Shown here one piece after another: positions 1-7,223 of a DNA stretch of 20,601 bases (its first letter is position 1; the number at the start of each line of letters is the position of its first letter). The notes beneath the pieces are model-generated. The model was not told where the DNA came from and did not search any database. It was given only the letters and a program-made list of their open reading frames with translations. Both the position numbers and the translations under genes were made by a program. Source of the DNA: Firmicutes bacterium UBA4981 (GTDB lineage: Bacteria > Bacillota > SHA-98 > UBA4971); assembly GCA_002398515.1 (NCBI GenBank), contig DGZL01000156.1, positions 1 through 20,601 on the forward strand, read 5' to 3'.

Positions 1-938
1 AAGGCTCCAATGATAGCCAACCCTGCGCTGATGAAAGTCCCCCTTCGCAAAGCGCCTCCCGGATCTCCATCTGTCTCGCTGGTTCTAACGAAGAATGTTC
101 CAATAATGGAAACAATAATCCCCATACCGGCCAAACCAAGGGCAAACATGATTTTCTTAAAGCTATCAGGGCCGGACAGACCGGTTGCGGTGGCAATAAC
201 AAGAGCAGATACAATTGCCCCTATGTAGGATTCATAAAGGTCAGCTCCCATCCCTGCTACGTCCCCTACATTATCGCCTACAAGGTCAGCGATAACTGCC
301 GGGTTCCTTGGGTCATCCTCAGGAATGCCTTTCTCTACTTTACCTACAAGGTCTGCGCCGACATCGGCCGCTTTAGTATATATACCTCCTGCAACCCTTG
401 CGAATAACGCCACCAGGCTCGCGCCCATACTGAATCCGGATATCAACTCTATCGCAGAGAACACGTCTCCGCCGGGCAAGCTCGCCATTATGTAATACAC
501 AAGGGACAGAGAAAACAGCCCGATACTGACTACATACATCCCCATGACTGCGCCACCGGGAAATGCCACTCTCAGAGCTTCATTGAAACCGCCGGTTGCA
601 GCCTGGGTAGTCCTCCCGTTAGCAGCTGTAGCTATTTTCATCCCTACGTATCCCGCAGAAACTGATGTGATCGCTCCCACTAAGAAGGCGATTGCAGTGT
701 GTATATTAATAGCGAATAGAAGAACTACGAAAAGAACAGCGATGAAAACCAGAACGACTTTGTACTCCCGCCTCAAGAAAGCCATTGCGCCTTCATGTAT
801 GGCGCCTGACAATTCTTGAATTGTCTCATCCCCAGGATCTTTTTTCATAACATACTGCACAAGATAAATTACAAAAAGAAGTCCTATACCACCTGCTAAC
901 GTTGCGTACAAAATAGAAGACGCACCGATGGATGTCAT
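1..938 (-). CDS. hppA: Membrane-bound proton/sodium-translocating pyrophosphatase, N-terminal part (3' end outside window)
   Basis: This integral membrane enzyme hydrolyses pyrophosphate and uses the energy to pump H+ or Na+. About 312 N-terminal residues are present; the family is usually near 650-700, so roughly the second half lies beyond the left edge. Several hydrophobic segments are visible, for example residues 8-30, 61-78 and 134-152. The pyrophosphate-binding signature DVGADLVGKVE is at residues 192-202, followed by GDNVGDVAGMGADLYESY near 221-238, both hallmarks of the family. The ATG at 938 is preceded by GAGGTGA at good spacing. It follows secG in the same orientation after about 146 bases. 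The residue that separates K+-dependent from K+-independent enzymes lies in the missing part, so ion and potassium class cannot be read here. Confidence 0.96.
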   Translation of the reverse strand, partial: MTSIGASSILYATLAGGIGLLFVIYLVQYVMKKDPGDETIQELSGAIHEGAMAFLRREYKVVLVFIAVLFVVLLFAINIHTAIAFLVGAITSVSAGYVGMKIATAANGRTTQAATGGFNEALRVAFPGGAVMGMYVVSIGLFSLSLVYYIMASLPGGDVFSAIELISGFSMGASLVALFARVAGGIYTKAADVGADLVGKVEKGIPEDDPRNPAVIADLVGDNVGDVAGMGADLYESYIGAIVSALVIATATGLSGPDSFKKIMFALGLAGMGIIVSIIGTFFVRTSETDGDPGGALRRGTFISAGLAIIGA

Positions 939-960
939 TGACTACTCACCTCTAAATAAT

Positions 961-1014
961 CACATCGTTACGACCACATCGTAAATCACATCATTACAAC
1001 TACATCGTACTCGT
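961..1014. repeat. Four imperfect 12-14 base repeats upstream of hppA
   Basis: On the plus strand four successive units begin at 961, 975, 987 and 1001. They have the form CACATCGTTACGAC, CACATCGTAAAT, CACATCATTACAAC and TACATCGTACTCG. They sit 22 to 77 bases upstream of the hppA start, in the leader between secG and hppA. They could be a regulator-binding array or simple sequence drift; the sequence alone does not decide. Confidence 0.5.
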
Positions 1015-1084
1015 TCTTCGGAGATAATACGAACCGCTTCTCTCTTCTCATCTTATCTTGGCGCGTCAGACGGGCAAGCAATAC

Positions 1085-1306
1085 TTACCTTATCACAGTC
1101 AGTAACACTGAGGACACCAAGAATAGCACGGCCACCACAGAAGTCATCTTGCTTAGAAAGTCTTCCATTTTCTTGTTCTTTGAGAAGAACAACCGTCCTC
1201 CGCCGCCGATTGACCCCAGTCCCTCCCCCTTACTTGGTTGAAGGAGCACTACGGCAATGAGCGCTATGGATATCACGAATTGAAACACTATGAAACCCGT
1301 ATGCAA
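1085..1306 (-). CDS. secG: Protein translocase subunit SecG
   Basis: SecG is the small membrane subunit of the SecYEG protein-export channel. The protein has two hydrophobic helices (about residues 4-23 and 50-71 from the chosen start) separated by a polar Gly-rich loop with the typical VVLLQPSKGEGLGS motif. I chose the TTG at 1306 (73 residues): it is preceded by GGGGGTG seven bases upstream and gives the normal short N-terminus. The in-frame ATG at 1327 has no ribosome site and adds seven unusual residues. It lies downstream of eno after a 335-base gap and upstream of hppA, all on the minus strand. The identification is solid; the start is the uncertain part. Confidence 0.92.
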   Translation of the reverse strand: MHTGFIVFQFVISIALIAVVLLQPSKGEGLGSIGGGGRLFFSKNKKMEDFLSKMTSVVAVLFLVSSVLLTVIR

Positions 1307-1360
1307 GGAGCAACACCCCCAGTACATTCTGCTGAAAAAACTATCGGTAGACTAACCTAA

Positions 1361-1389
1361 ATTCTAACACACGCGACTGAAACCAGCAA
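1361..1389 (-). promoter_or_regulatory. Candidate sigma-A promoter for secG(-hppA)
   Basis: Read on the minus strand, a -35-like TTGCTG (1384-1389) and a -10-like TAGAAT (1361-1366) are separated by exactly 17 bases. The -10 matches 5 of 6 consensus positions, the -35 only 3 of 6. Transcription would start near 1354, about 48 bases before the secG TTG start. This would let secG-hppA be expressed apart from the glycolytic operon. Confidence 0.4.
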
Positions 1390-1493
1390 GGCACGGTCAG
1401 AACTACATAATATGGCAGCTACATTGCTTATGAGTCATAGGTCCGTTCATTCTAAGTGAGTGTTACACATCTTCGTTGGCTTTGGGCTTTCAC

Positions 1494-1513
1494 CCCCTAA
1501 CTGAGTTCAGGGG
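1494..1513 (-). other. Hairpin in the eno-secG gap
   Basis: An inverted repeat pairs 1494-1501 with 1505-1513: eight base pairs with a single bulged base at 1508 and a three-base loop. It is not followed by a T run on either strand, so it does not look like an intrinsic terminator. It lies in the middle of the non-coding stretch 1307-1641, in which I see no convincing small gene and no riboswitch class I recognise. Confidence 0.45.
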
Positions 1514-1561
1514 CTTCCTTGCTCGGGTTCTGTAATGTCACCGTATCCCAGGACGTCCAAA

Positions 1562-1620
1562 GGAGCACTGGGGCGCTGCCCTACCGTTGTTTAGGTTAAG
1601 ACAACAGCGCCCTGCGCTCC
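1562..1620 (-). terminator. Large imperfect hairpin downstream of eno, terminator-like
   Basis: The arms at 1562-1578 and 1605-1620 pair through GGAGC/GCTCC and GGGCGCTG/CAGCGCCC, with a small internal loop. An inner GTTGT/ACAAC stem lies in the loop. On the minus strand it begins about 21 bases after the eno stop. Only a short TTT follows, so it could be an inefficient terminator, an RNA-processing site or a 3'-end stabilising structure that lowers secG-hppA expression relative to eno. Confidence 0.45.
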
Positions 1621-1641
1621 GGTCCGAGATTCATTCGCAAG

Positions 1642-2919
1642 CTACACCCGAAACCCGCCGCGCCCTGCGTACCGTGAAGCCTCATCCAACAGATCCTCGA
1701 TCCGGAGGAGTTCATTGTACTTCGCTACTCTGTCTGTGCGAGAAGGGGCGCCGGTCTTTATTTGACCGCTATTTGTGGCAACTGCAATATGAGCTATGGT
1801 TACATCTTCGGTCTCACCGGAACGATGAGATACCACAGCAGTATACCCAGCCCTCTGAGCCATATCAATTGCAGCCAGCGTCTCAGTGAGGGTACCAATC
1901 TGGTTTACCTTGATAAGGACTGAATTGGTTACCCCGTCCTTGATGCCTCTCGCGATTCTTTCAGTATTTGTGACAAAGAGATCATCGCCGACGATTTGCA
2001 CACGATCGCCGATTGCGTCAGTCATCTTCTTCCAGCCGTCCCAGTCGTCTTCGGCAAAGCCGTCCTCAATAGATATGATAGGATATCTACTAACAAGGTC
2101 AGTCCAGAATCCTACCATCTCGTCACTCGTGCGCTTTGCCCCTTCACCTTCAAAAACGTACACGCCTTCCCTATACATTTCAGACGCTGCAGCATCTAAG
2201 GCTATCAGGACATCCTCACCTGGCTTGTAACCTGCAACCTCTATAGCGTTTACTATCAGATCCAGAGCCTCTTCGTTAGACTTGAGATTAGGGGCTATGC
2301 CTCCTTCATCTCCGACTGCCGTGTTCAGGCCCTTCTTCCTGACCACACCGCGAAGGCTGTGAAAAACCTCAGCGCCCATACGAAGAGCTTCGGCAAAGGT
2401 GACGGCGCCGACCGGAGCTATCATAAACTCCTGTATATCCACATTATTGTCAGCATGAGCTCCGCCGTTCAGGATATTCATCAGAGGCACAGGCAAGACA
2501 TGTGCCCATGTTCCTCCGACATAGCGATATAACGGGAGCCCGAGGGATTCCGCAGCAGCCTTAGCACACGCAAGTGACACTGCTAGAATCGCATTCGCGC
2601 CCAACTTCTCCTTATTGGGCGTGCCATCCAGCTCTATCATAAGGTTGTCTATTTCCATTTGCTCAGTGGCGTCAAACCCTTCCAGTTCCGGCCCAATCGT
2701 ATCATTGATGTTGGCAACTGCCTTCTCCACGCCTTTGCCGCCGTACCGATGCGCATCACCGTCACGAAGTTCAAGCGCCTCATATGAACCGGTGGAAGCC
2801 CCGGAAGGCACAGCTGCGCGCCCTACACTACCGTCAGCTAAGGTAACCTCCGCCTCTACTGTTGGATTGCCCCGGGAATCCAGGATCTCTCGTGCATATG
2901 TATCTACAACAATTGTCAT
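1642..2919 (-). CDS. eno: Enolase (phosphopyruvate hydratase)
   Basis: Enolase interconverts 2-phosphoglycerate and phosphoenolpyruvate in cytosolic glycolysis and gluconeogenesis. The 425-residue length is normal. From the chosen start the visible hallmarks are GAHADNNVDIQEF (153-165), the catalytic Glu in VGDEGG (E205), metal ligands D242, E285 (SIEDGFAEDDWDGW) and D312 (GDDLFVTN), catalytic Lys in LIKVNQIGT (K337), and SHRSGETED (364-372). The ATG at 2919 has AAGGGGG seven bases upstream and gives the canonical N-terminus; a 15-residue in-frame extension to 2964 has no family support. It is the last glycolytic gene of the cggR run, 68 bases after tpiA. No phosphoglycerate mutase gene lies between them, unlike in Bacillus subtilis. 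Confidence 0.98.
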   Translation of the reverse strand: MTIVVDTYAREILDSRGNPTVEAEVTLADGSVGRAAVPSGASTGSYEALELRDGDAHRYGGKGVEKAVANINDTIGPELEGFDATEQMEIDNLMIELDGTPNKEKLGANAILAVSLACAKAAAESLGLPLYRYVGGTWAHVLPVPLMNILNGGAHADNNVDIQEFMIAPVGAVTFAEALRMGAEVFHSLRGVVRKKGLNTAVGDEGGIAPNLKSNEEALDLIVNAIEVAGYKPGEDVLIALDAAASEMYREGVYVFEGEGAKRTSDEMVGFWTDLVSRYPIISIEDGFAEDDWDGWKKMTDAIGDRVQIVGDDLFVTNTERIARGIKDGVTNSVLIKVNQIGTLTETLAAIDMAQRAGYTAVVSHRSGETEDVTIAHIAVATNSGQIKTGAPSRTDRVAKYNELLRIEDLLDEASRYAGRGGFRV

Positions 2920-2987
2920 CCGACTACCCCCTTCCAAGGTCTTGGCCCAGATGCCCGCATACACTCTCTAATCCGGCATCTCCCAGG

Positions 2988-3737
2988 TCAAGCCTTTACT
3001 ATAGCTGCAAAATCAGATGCGTTTAAGCTGGCGCCGCCTACAAGCGCACCGTCTATGTCTGATTGACTGAATAATTCGCCGGCATTGCCAGGCTTGACGC
3101 TCCCGCCGTACTGTATTCTAACCTCATTTGCGATCCTGGAATTGAAGACTTCAGCTACAGTGCTTCTTATTATCCGGATCACCCTGTTTGCCTCATCAGC
3201 GGACGCGGTGCGGCCTGTTCCTATTGCCCAAACAGGCTCATACGCTATGACTATGCGCTCAGCCCCACTCGTCTTTATGCCATCGAGCGCTGCCTTTGTC
3301 TGCCTTGTTACAACCTCTTCCGTCTTGCCTTCCTCCCGCTCTTTCAAAGTCTCTCCAACGCAGATTATGGGAAGCAGGCCATTTGAGAGCGCTGATTTCA
3401 CTTTTCTGTTTACACCCTCATCAGTCTCACCGAAATAGGTTCTCCTCTCAGAGTGTCCCAGAATAACATACATGCATCCGAGATTCCTGAGCATAACAGG
3501 GGACACTTCACCTGTGAAAGCCCCTTCATCCTCCCAATGCATGTTTTGGGCTGCAAGCTCAATATTACTGCCGCGAAGCGCCTCCCGAACTGCGCCAAGG
3601 GCGGTGAACGGAGGACATACCACTATCTCCACATCGCTCGCATCCCTAACCAGGCCTTTCAAGTCGTTAACCAGAGCTTGAGCCTCATCCACAGTCTTGT
3701 ACATCTTCCAATTTCCTGCAATAATGCGCATCCGCAA
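2988..3737 (-). CDS. tpiA: Triosephosphate isomerase
   Basis: This glycolytic TIM-barrel enzyme interconverts dihydroxyacetone phosphate and glyceraldehyde-3-phosphate. Its 249 residues match the family. Catalytic Lys11 lies in GNWKM, His95 in ILGHSERR and Glu167 in AYEPVWAIGTGR; the phosphate-binding loop YGGSVKP follows near the C-terminus. Two starts compete: TTG at 3737, seven bases after AGGGGTGA, and ATG at 3731, thirteen bases after it. Spacing favours TTG, giving two extra residues; translation from either yields a normal enzyme. It begins 17 bases after the pgk stop, consistent with one transcript. Confidence 0.97.
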   Translation of the reverse strand: MRMRIIAGNWKMYKTVDEAQALVNDLKGLVRDASDVEIVVCPPFTALGAVREALRGSNIELAAQNMHWEDEGAFTGEVSPVMLRNLGCMYVILGHSERRTYFGETDEGVNRKVKSALSNGLLPIICVGETLKEREEGKTEEVVTRQTKAALDGIKTSGAERIVIAYEPVWAIGTGRTASADEANRVIRIIRSTVAEVFNSRIANEVRIQYGGSVKPGNAGELFSQSDIDGALVGGASLNASDFAAIVKA

Positions 3738-3754
3738 AGGTCTCTCACCCCTAC

Positions 3755-4939
3755 CTACTTATCTTTAAGCGCAGCGACACCGGGAAGGACCTTACCCTCA
3801 AGGAACTCAAGAGACGCGCCGCCTCCTGTGGAAACATGGGTCATCTTGTCTGCAAACCCCATTTCCAAAATGGCAGCAGCCGAGTCTCCGCCACCGACTA
3901 TCGTTACTGCCCCGGAATCTGCAAGCGCTTTTGCGACTCCCCTGGTTCCTTCAGCAAACGGTTTCATCTCGAACACGCCCATTGGGCCGTTCCATACCAC
4001 TGTCTTGGCCTCGGCGATTTCCCGGGCAAACGCCTCTGTCGTCTTTGGACCTATATCAAGAGCCTGCCAATCACTGGGGATCTCGCTTACCTCGACTACC
4101 TTGACGTCAGCGTCCTCAGCGAACCTGTCAGCTACCACTACATCAACAGGTAGGAGGAACTTGACCCCCTTAGCCTTTGCTTTCTCCATAAGCTGCCTGG
4201 CCAGGTCCAGTTTTTCTTCATCAACAATGGACTTGCCGATTTCAAGACCTTTTGCTTTCAGGAAAGTGTAGGCCATGCCTCCGCCGACTATCAAAGAATC
4301 CACTTTTTCGATGAGATTCGAAATAACGCCTACCTTGTCCTTGACCTTGGCGCCACCTAGAATCGCAACGAAAGGCCTCTCAGGCGCAAACAACGCCTTC
4401 CCCATGACCTCAATCTCTTTCTCCATAAGGAACCCGGCGACTCCGGGCACGAACCCTGCGACTCCCGCAGTGGACGCATGGGCACGATGAGCAGCGCCGA
4501 ATGCGTCGTTCACATATGTATCAGCTAAAGAGGCCAGGGATTTTGCAAATCCCTCATCATTGGCCTCCTCCTCTTGATGAAACCTTAGATTCTCAAGGAG
4601 GATCACATCCCCGTCCTTCATAGCGCGAACTCTGGCTTCAACTTGTGGACCAACACAATCATCGAGTTTTTCGACAGGTTGCCCCAGCAGTTCTTCGAGT
4701 CTCCTTGCAACCGGAGCGAGGCTGAATTCCTCCTTACGCTGCCCCTTTGGCCGTCCCAGGTGAGATGCTAATATCACTCTTGCGCCACGTTCCAAAAGGT
4801 ACTTGACAGTCGGAAGGGCAGCCCTGATACGCGTGTCATCTGTAATGTTCCTTTCAGCGTCCAGCGGGACATTGAAGTCTACCCTTACCAGTACACGCTT
4901 CCCTTTTACGTCGATATCTCTTACTGTGGCCTTGGCCAT
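3755..4939 (-). CDS. pgk: Phosphoglycerate kinase
   Basis: Phosphoglycerate kinase transfers phosphate between 1,3-bisphosphoglycerate and ADP, the first ATP-forming step of glycolysis. The 394-residue protein has the expected order of motifs: RVDFNVPL (19-26), SHLGRPKG (59-66), LENLRFHQEEE (115-125), HRAHASTAG (151-159), GGAKVKDKVGVI (195-206), GGGMAYTFLKA (219-229), WNGPMGVFE (316-324) and the nucleotide-binding GGGDSAAA (349-356). ATG at 4939 is preceded by AAGGAGTG and gives the family N-terminus; an in-frame upstream extension to 4978 is unlikely. It lies 60 bases after gap and 17 bases before tpiA. Confidence 0.98.
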   Translation of the reverse strand: MAKATVRDIDVKGKRVLVRVDFNVPLDAERNITDDTRIRAALPTVKYLLERGARVILASHLGRPKGQRKEEFSLAPVARRLEELLGQPVEKLDDCVGPQVEARVRAMKDGDVILLENLRFHQEEEANDEGFAKSLASLADTYVNDAFGAAHRAHASTAGVAGFVPGVAGFLMEKEIEVMGKALFAPERPFVAILGGAKVKDKVGVISNLIEKVDSLIVGGGMAYTFLKAKGLEIGKSIVDEEKLDLARQLMEKAKAKGVKFLLPVDVVVADRFAEDADVKVVEVSEIPSDWQALDIGPKTTEAFAREIAEAKTVVWNGPMGVFEMKPFAEGTRGVAKALADSGAVTIVGGGDSAAAILEMGFADKMTHVSTGGGASLEFLEGKVLPGVAALKDK

Positions 4940-4999
4940 AAAGCCATCACACTCCTTGCGCCTATCTGGAGCAAACAACCGTTGCCGCAGCAGATTGGC

Positions 5000-6007
5000 T
5001 TACAACCCTTTCTGAGCCATGAACACAGCCAGATCCACTACACGTGTGGAGTATGCCCATTCATTGTCATACCAGGCAATGGCTTTCACCATGTTGCCGT
5101 CCATCACCATTGTTGAAAGAGCATCAACAATCGCAGAATGCGGGTTACCGTTAAAGTCCTTCGATACCAGAGGCTCTTCTGTGTACTCAAGGATACCCTT
5201 AAGCTCGCCTTCAGCCGCCTTCTTGAACGCTGCATTCACTTCTTCCACACCGGTGGATTTCTCTACGTCTACAACAAGGTCCACCACTGACACGTTGGGA
5301 GTAGGAACTCTCATGGCGAAACCGTTGAGCTTTCCTTCTAACTCAGGTAATACCTTGGCTACTGCCCGAGCTGCACCGGTAGTCGTAGGTATGATCGAAA
5401 GCGCCGCTGCCCTCGCGCGTCTCAAGTCCTTGTGCATGAGATCAAGTGTATGCTGGTCATTTGTGTAAGCGTGGACTGTCGTCATGAGGCCTTTGACAAT
5501 CTTGAAATTATCATTGAGTATCTTGGCAACCGGGGCCAGACAGTTTGTCGTGCATGACGCGTTTGACACGACGTGATGCTTAGCCGGGTCATAACTTCCT
5601 TCATTCACGCCCATCACAACAGTGAAAGCGTCTCCCTTGGCCGGCGCTGTAATGATAACCTTTTTCGCGCCGGCTGTGAGATGGCTGCTTGCCTTGTCCG
5701 CTGCGGTGAATACGCCTGTAGACTCTATTACAATATCCACGCCCATGTCGCGCCACGGAATAGCTTGAGGATCTCTTTCAGATAAGACTTTGACTACCTT
5801 ACCGTCAACCACTATATTCCCGTCTTTCATTTCTACATTTCCGGGAAACGTGCCGTGGACAGAATCATACTTTAGCAGATGAGCATTGGTCTTCGCGTCA
5901 GCCAGATCATTGATAGCCACAATCTCCACATTCTGATTCTCATAAGCTGCCCTATACACCAACCTGCCTATTCTTCCGAACCCGTTAATTCCAATCTTTA
6001 CTGCCAT
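5000..6007 (-). CDS. gapA: Glyceraldehyde-3-phosphate dehydrogenase, glycolytic NAD-type
   Basis: This cytosolic enzyme oxidises and phosphorylates glyceraldehyde-3-phosphate using NAD+. The Rossmann motif GINGFGRIGR is at residues 6-15, the catalytic Cys152 lies in SNASCTTNCLAP and the partner His179 in TTVHAYTNDQH. Asp34 in AINDL is the residue that normally selects NAD over NADP, so the glycolytic GapA role is favoured over a GapB-type gluconeogenic enzyme. The length of 335 is standard. The ATG at 6007 overlaps the last ten bases of cggR, with an AGGGGGAAAGAG-like ribosome site inside cggR, so translation of the two is probably coupled. Confidence 0.98.
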   Translation of the reverse strand: MAVKIGINGFGRIGRLVYRAAYENQNVEIVAINDLADAKTNAHLLKYDSVHGTFPGNVEMKDGNIVVDGKVVKVLSERDPQAIPWRDMGVDIVIESTGVFTAADKASSHLTAGAKKVIITAPAKGDAFTVVMGVNEGSYDPAKHHVVSNASCTTNCLAPVAKILNDNFKIVKGLMTTVHAYTNDQHTLDLMHKDLRRARAAALSIIPTTTGAARAVAKVLPELEGKLNGFAMRVPTPNVSVVDLVVDVEKSTGVEEVNAAFKKAAEGELKGILEYTEEPLVSKDFNGNPHSAIVDALSTMVMDGNMVKAIAWYDNEWAYSTRVVDLAVFMAQKGL

Positions 6008-7041
6008 TTCTCTTTCCCCCTGTCTTCAATTTCTATTATTTCTGAGGCTGCAGCCTCGTCTATGACGAGAGCTTCTCGAGAGTAGCGCTTTACCACTGCA
6101 AGTAATGCCTGGGCCTTATTAGCGCCACCCGCGACTGAAATAGTCTTTTTACCCTGGAGATCCTCAGGACGAATACCCATACTGGGAGTGTAATAGACCA
6201 TATTTCCATCCTTATCAAAGTAATATCCGAACATCTCCGCCACAGCACCTAAGGATTTTAAGATCTCCATTTCCTCCCTAGGTATGTTACGCCTTTTTAC
6301 CATCTCTTCTAGGGTTCCCACACCATGGATAACAATCCTGGCTGTCTTGATAAGCTCCACAATCTCCTTTATGCGTGGCTCATTTATGATTCTGGATATT
6401 GTCTCCGGATGAAGATCGTCAGGCACATTCAGCACTCGATACGTCCCTCCGAGCAGCTTCGCCATTTCAACTGCAATGGAATCCGCCTGTATCTCTACCT
6501 CCTCCCCAAGGCTGCCTCTTGTAGGGACCACTGTAATATGTTTTGGCCATCCTGATGGGACCATCGCCTTTACCACCTCTACCATTGTAGTTCCCCCGCC
6601 TGCTGCGATGGTATCCCCTTCTTCAACAATTTCCCTTAAGATCCGGACAACCGCCCTACCCATGTCCTTCTTGACAGCAGGGTCACGCCTGGAGTCCCCG
6701 GCCACAACCACGATTTTTCGTATTGGCAACAGGCGTTCCAGCAACTGCTCCAGCCTGGCAAACTCCCGTAACTCCCTGACGTATTGCCCTAATTCTTGAA
6801 ATATGATCTCACCGTCTTGAGTCAGGGTAACACCGGAGGAGCTTACTGAGACAAACCCTTGCCTCCTTAGGAATTCCAATTCGCTTCGCACTGCGCGTTC
6901 TTTGACTGTAAGTTGTTGAGAAAGAGTCCGTCTGCCTATGGGTTGATAAAAGTGGACATGACGCAGGATTGAGTACCGAATGTCGAGGAGCCTGGCAATT
7001 TCGGGGGCTATTTTCCTTTGCAAGCTCACGAATCTGTCCAT
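5998..7041 (-). CDS. cggR: Central glycolytic genes regulator, SorC/DeoR-type repressor
   Basis: CggR represses the gapA operon in Bacillus subtilis and is released by fructose-1,6-bisphosphate. The 347-residue protein has an N-terminal winged helix-turn-helix with the family sequence PIGRRTLSQQL (34-44) and a C-terminal sugar-binding SorC domain with VAGDS (113-117), GGGTTMVEV (148-156), PTRGSLGE (173-180), FGYYFDKDG and VAGGANKAQA. ATG at 7041 is supported by GAGAGGT seven bases upstream. It is the first gene of the glycolytic run and presumably autoregulated through the operator at 7116-7151. It overlaps gap by ten bases, which leaves no spacer like the one that carries the mRNA-processing site in B. 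subtilis. Confidence 0.96.
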   Translation of the reverse strand: MDRFVSLQRKIAPEIARLLDIRYSILRHVHFYQPIGRRTLSQQLTVKERAVRSELEFLRRQGFVSVSSSGVTLTQDGEIIFQELGQYVRELREFARLEQLLERLLPIRKIVVVAGDSRRDPAVKKDMGRAVVRILREIVEEGDTIAAGGGTTMVEVVKAMVPSGWPKHITVVPTRGSLGEEVEIQADSIAVEMAKLLGGTYRVLNVPDDLHPETISRIINEPRIKEIVELIKTARIVIHGVGTLEEMVKRRNIPREEMEILKSLGAVAEMFGYYFDKDGNMVYYTPSMGIRPEDLQGKKTISVAGGANKAQALLAVVKRYSREALVIDEAAASEIIEIEDRGKEKWQ

Positions 7042-7115
7042 CAGGATGAACCTCTCTCACATGAATTCGAAGTACTGTCCGCCGAACCTTTAATGAACAA
7101 CGACCTATCTCTTGG

Positions 7116-7151
7116 GACGCCATGCGTCCCGGCATAATAAATATTGTCCCG
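7116..7151 (-). promoter_or_regulatory. CggR-type operator (two 20-base direct repeats)
   Basis: On the minus strand the sequence reads CGGGAC-N6-TATT-N4-CGGGAC-N6-CGTC. This fits the architecture I recall for the B. subtilis CggR operator (CGGGAC-N6-TGTC-N4 repeated). The two CGGGAC cores (7146-7151 and 7126-7131) are exactly 20 bases apart. The second half-sites are degenerate (TATT and CGTC instead of TGTC). A perfect 7-base inverted repeat, GGGACGC/GCGTCCC with a CAT spacer, covers 7114-7130. Position directly upstream of cggR makes CggR the natural ligand. Confidence 0.8.
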
Positions 7152-7162
7152 CTTTGGGTAAA
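7134..7162 (-). promoter_or_regulatory. Sigma-A promoter of the cggR-gap-pgk-tpiA-eno operon
   Basis: Minus-strand -35 TTTACC (7157-7162, 4 of 6) and -10 TATTAT (7134-7139, 5 of 6) are separated by exactly 17 bases. The upstream CggR core lies inside the spacer and the downstream core begins right after the -10, so bound repressor would block RNA polymerase directly. The predicted start near 7127 gives a leader of about 86 bases that begins within the GGGACGC/GCGTCCC inverted repeat. Confidence 0.65.
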
Positions 7163-7223
7163 ATAAAAAGTGCCATTTCCTTCTATAGTGTATTCGCTTT
7201 ATCACCTTAAATTCCTTCTATTT

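Noticed and set aside
1328..1560. tRNA, tmRNA or a known riboswitch between eno and secG
   Set aside because: I found no cloverleaf, no tmRNA ends and none of the conserved cores I know for common riboswitch classes.
3453..4271. Open frame of 272 codons on the plus strand across tpiA and pgk
   Set aside because: It is antisense to two certain genes with conserved motifs, has no ribosome site and no recognisable protein pattern.
7160..7175. TGGCAC on the minus strand just downstream of rpoN, resembling a sigma-54 -24 element
   Set aside because: The required GC at -12 is absent at the correct spacing (the sequence there is T/A-rich), so it does not form a sigma-54 promoter; the sigma-A-like pair at 7134-7162 fits better.
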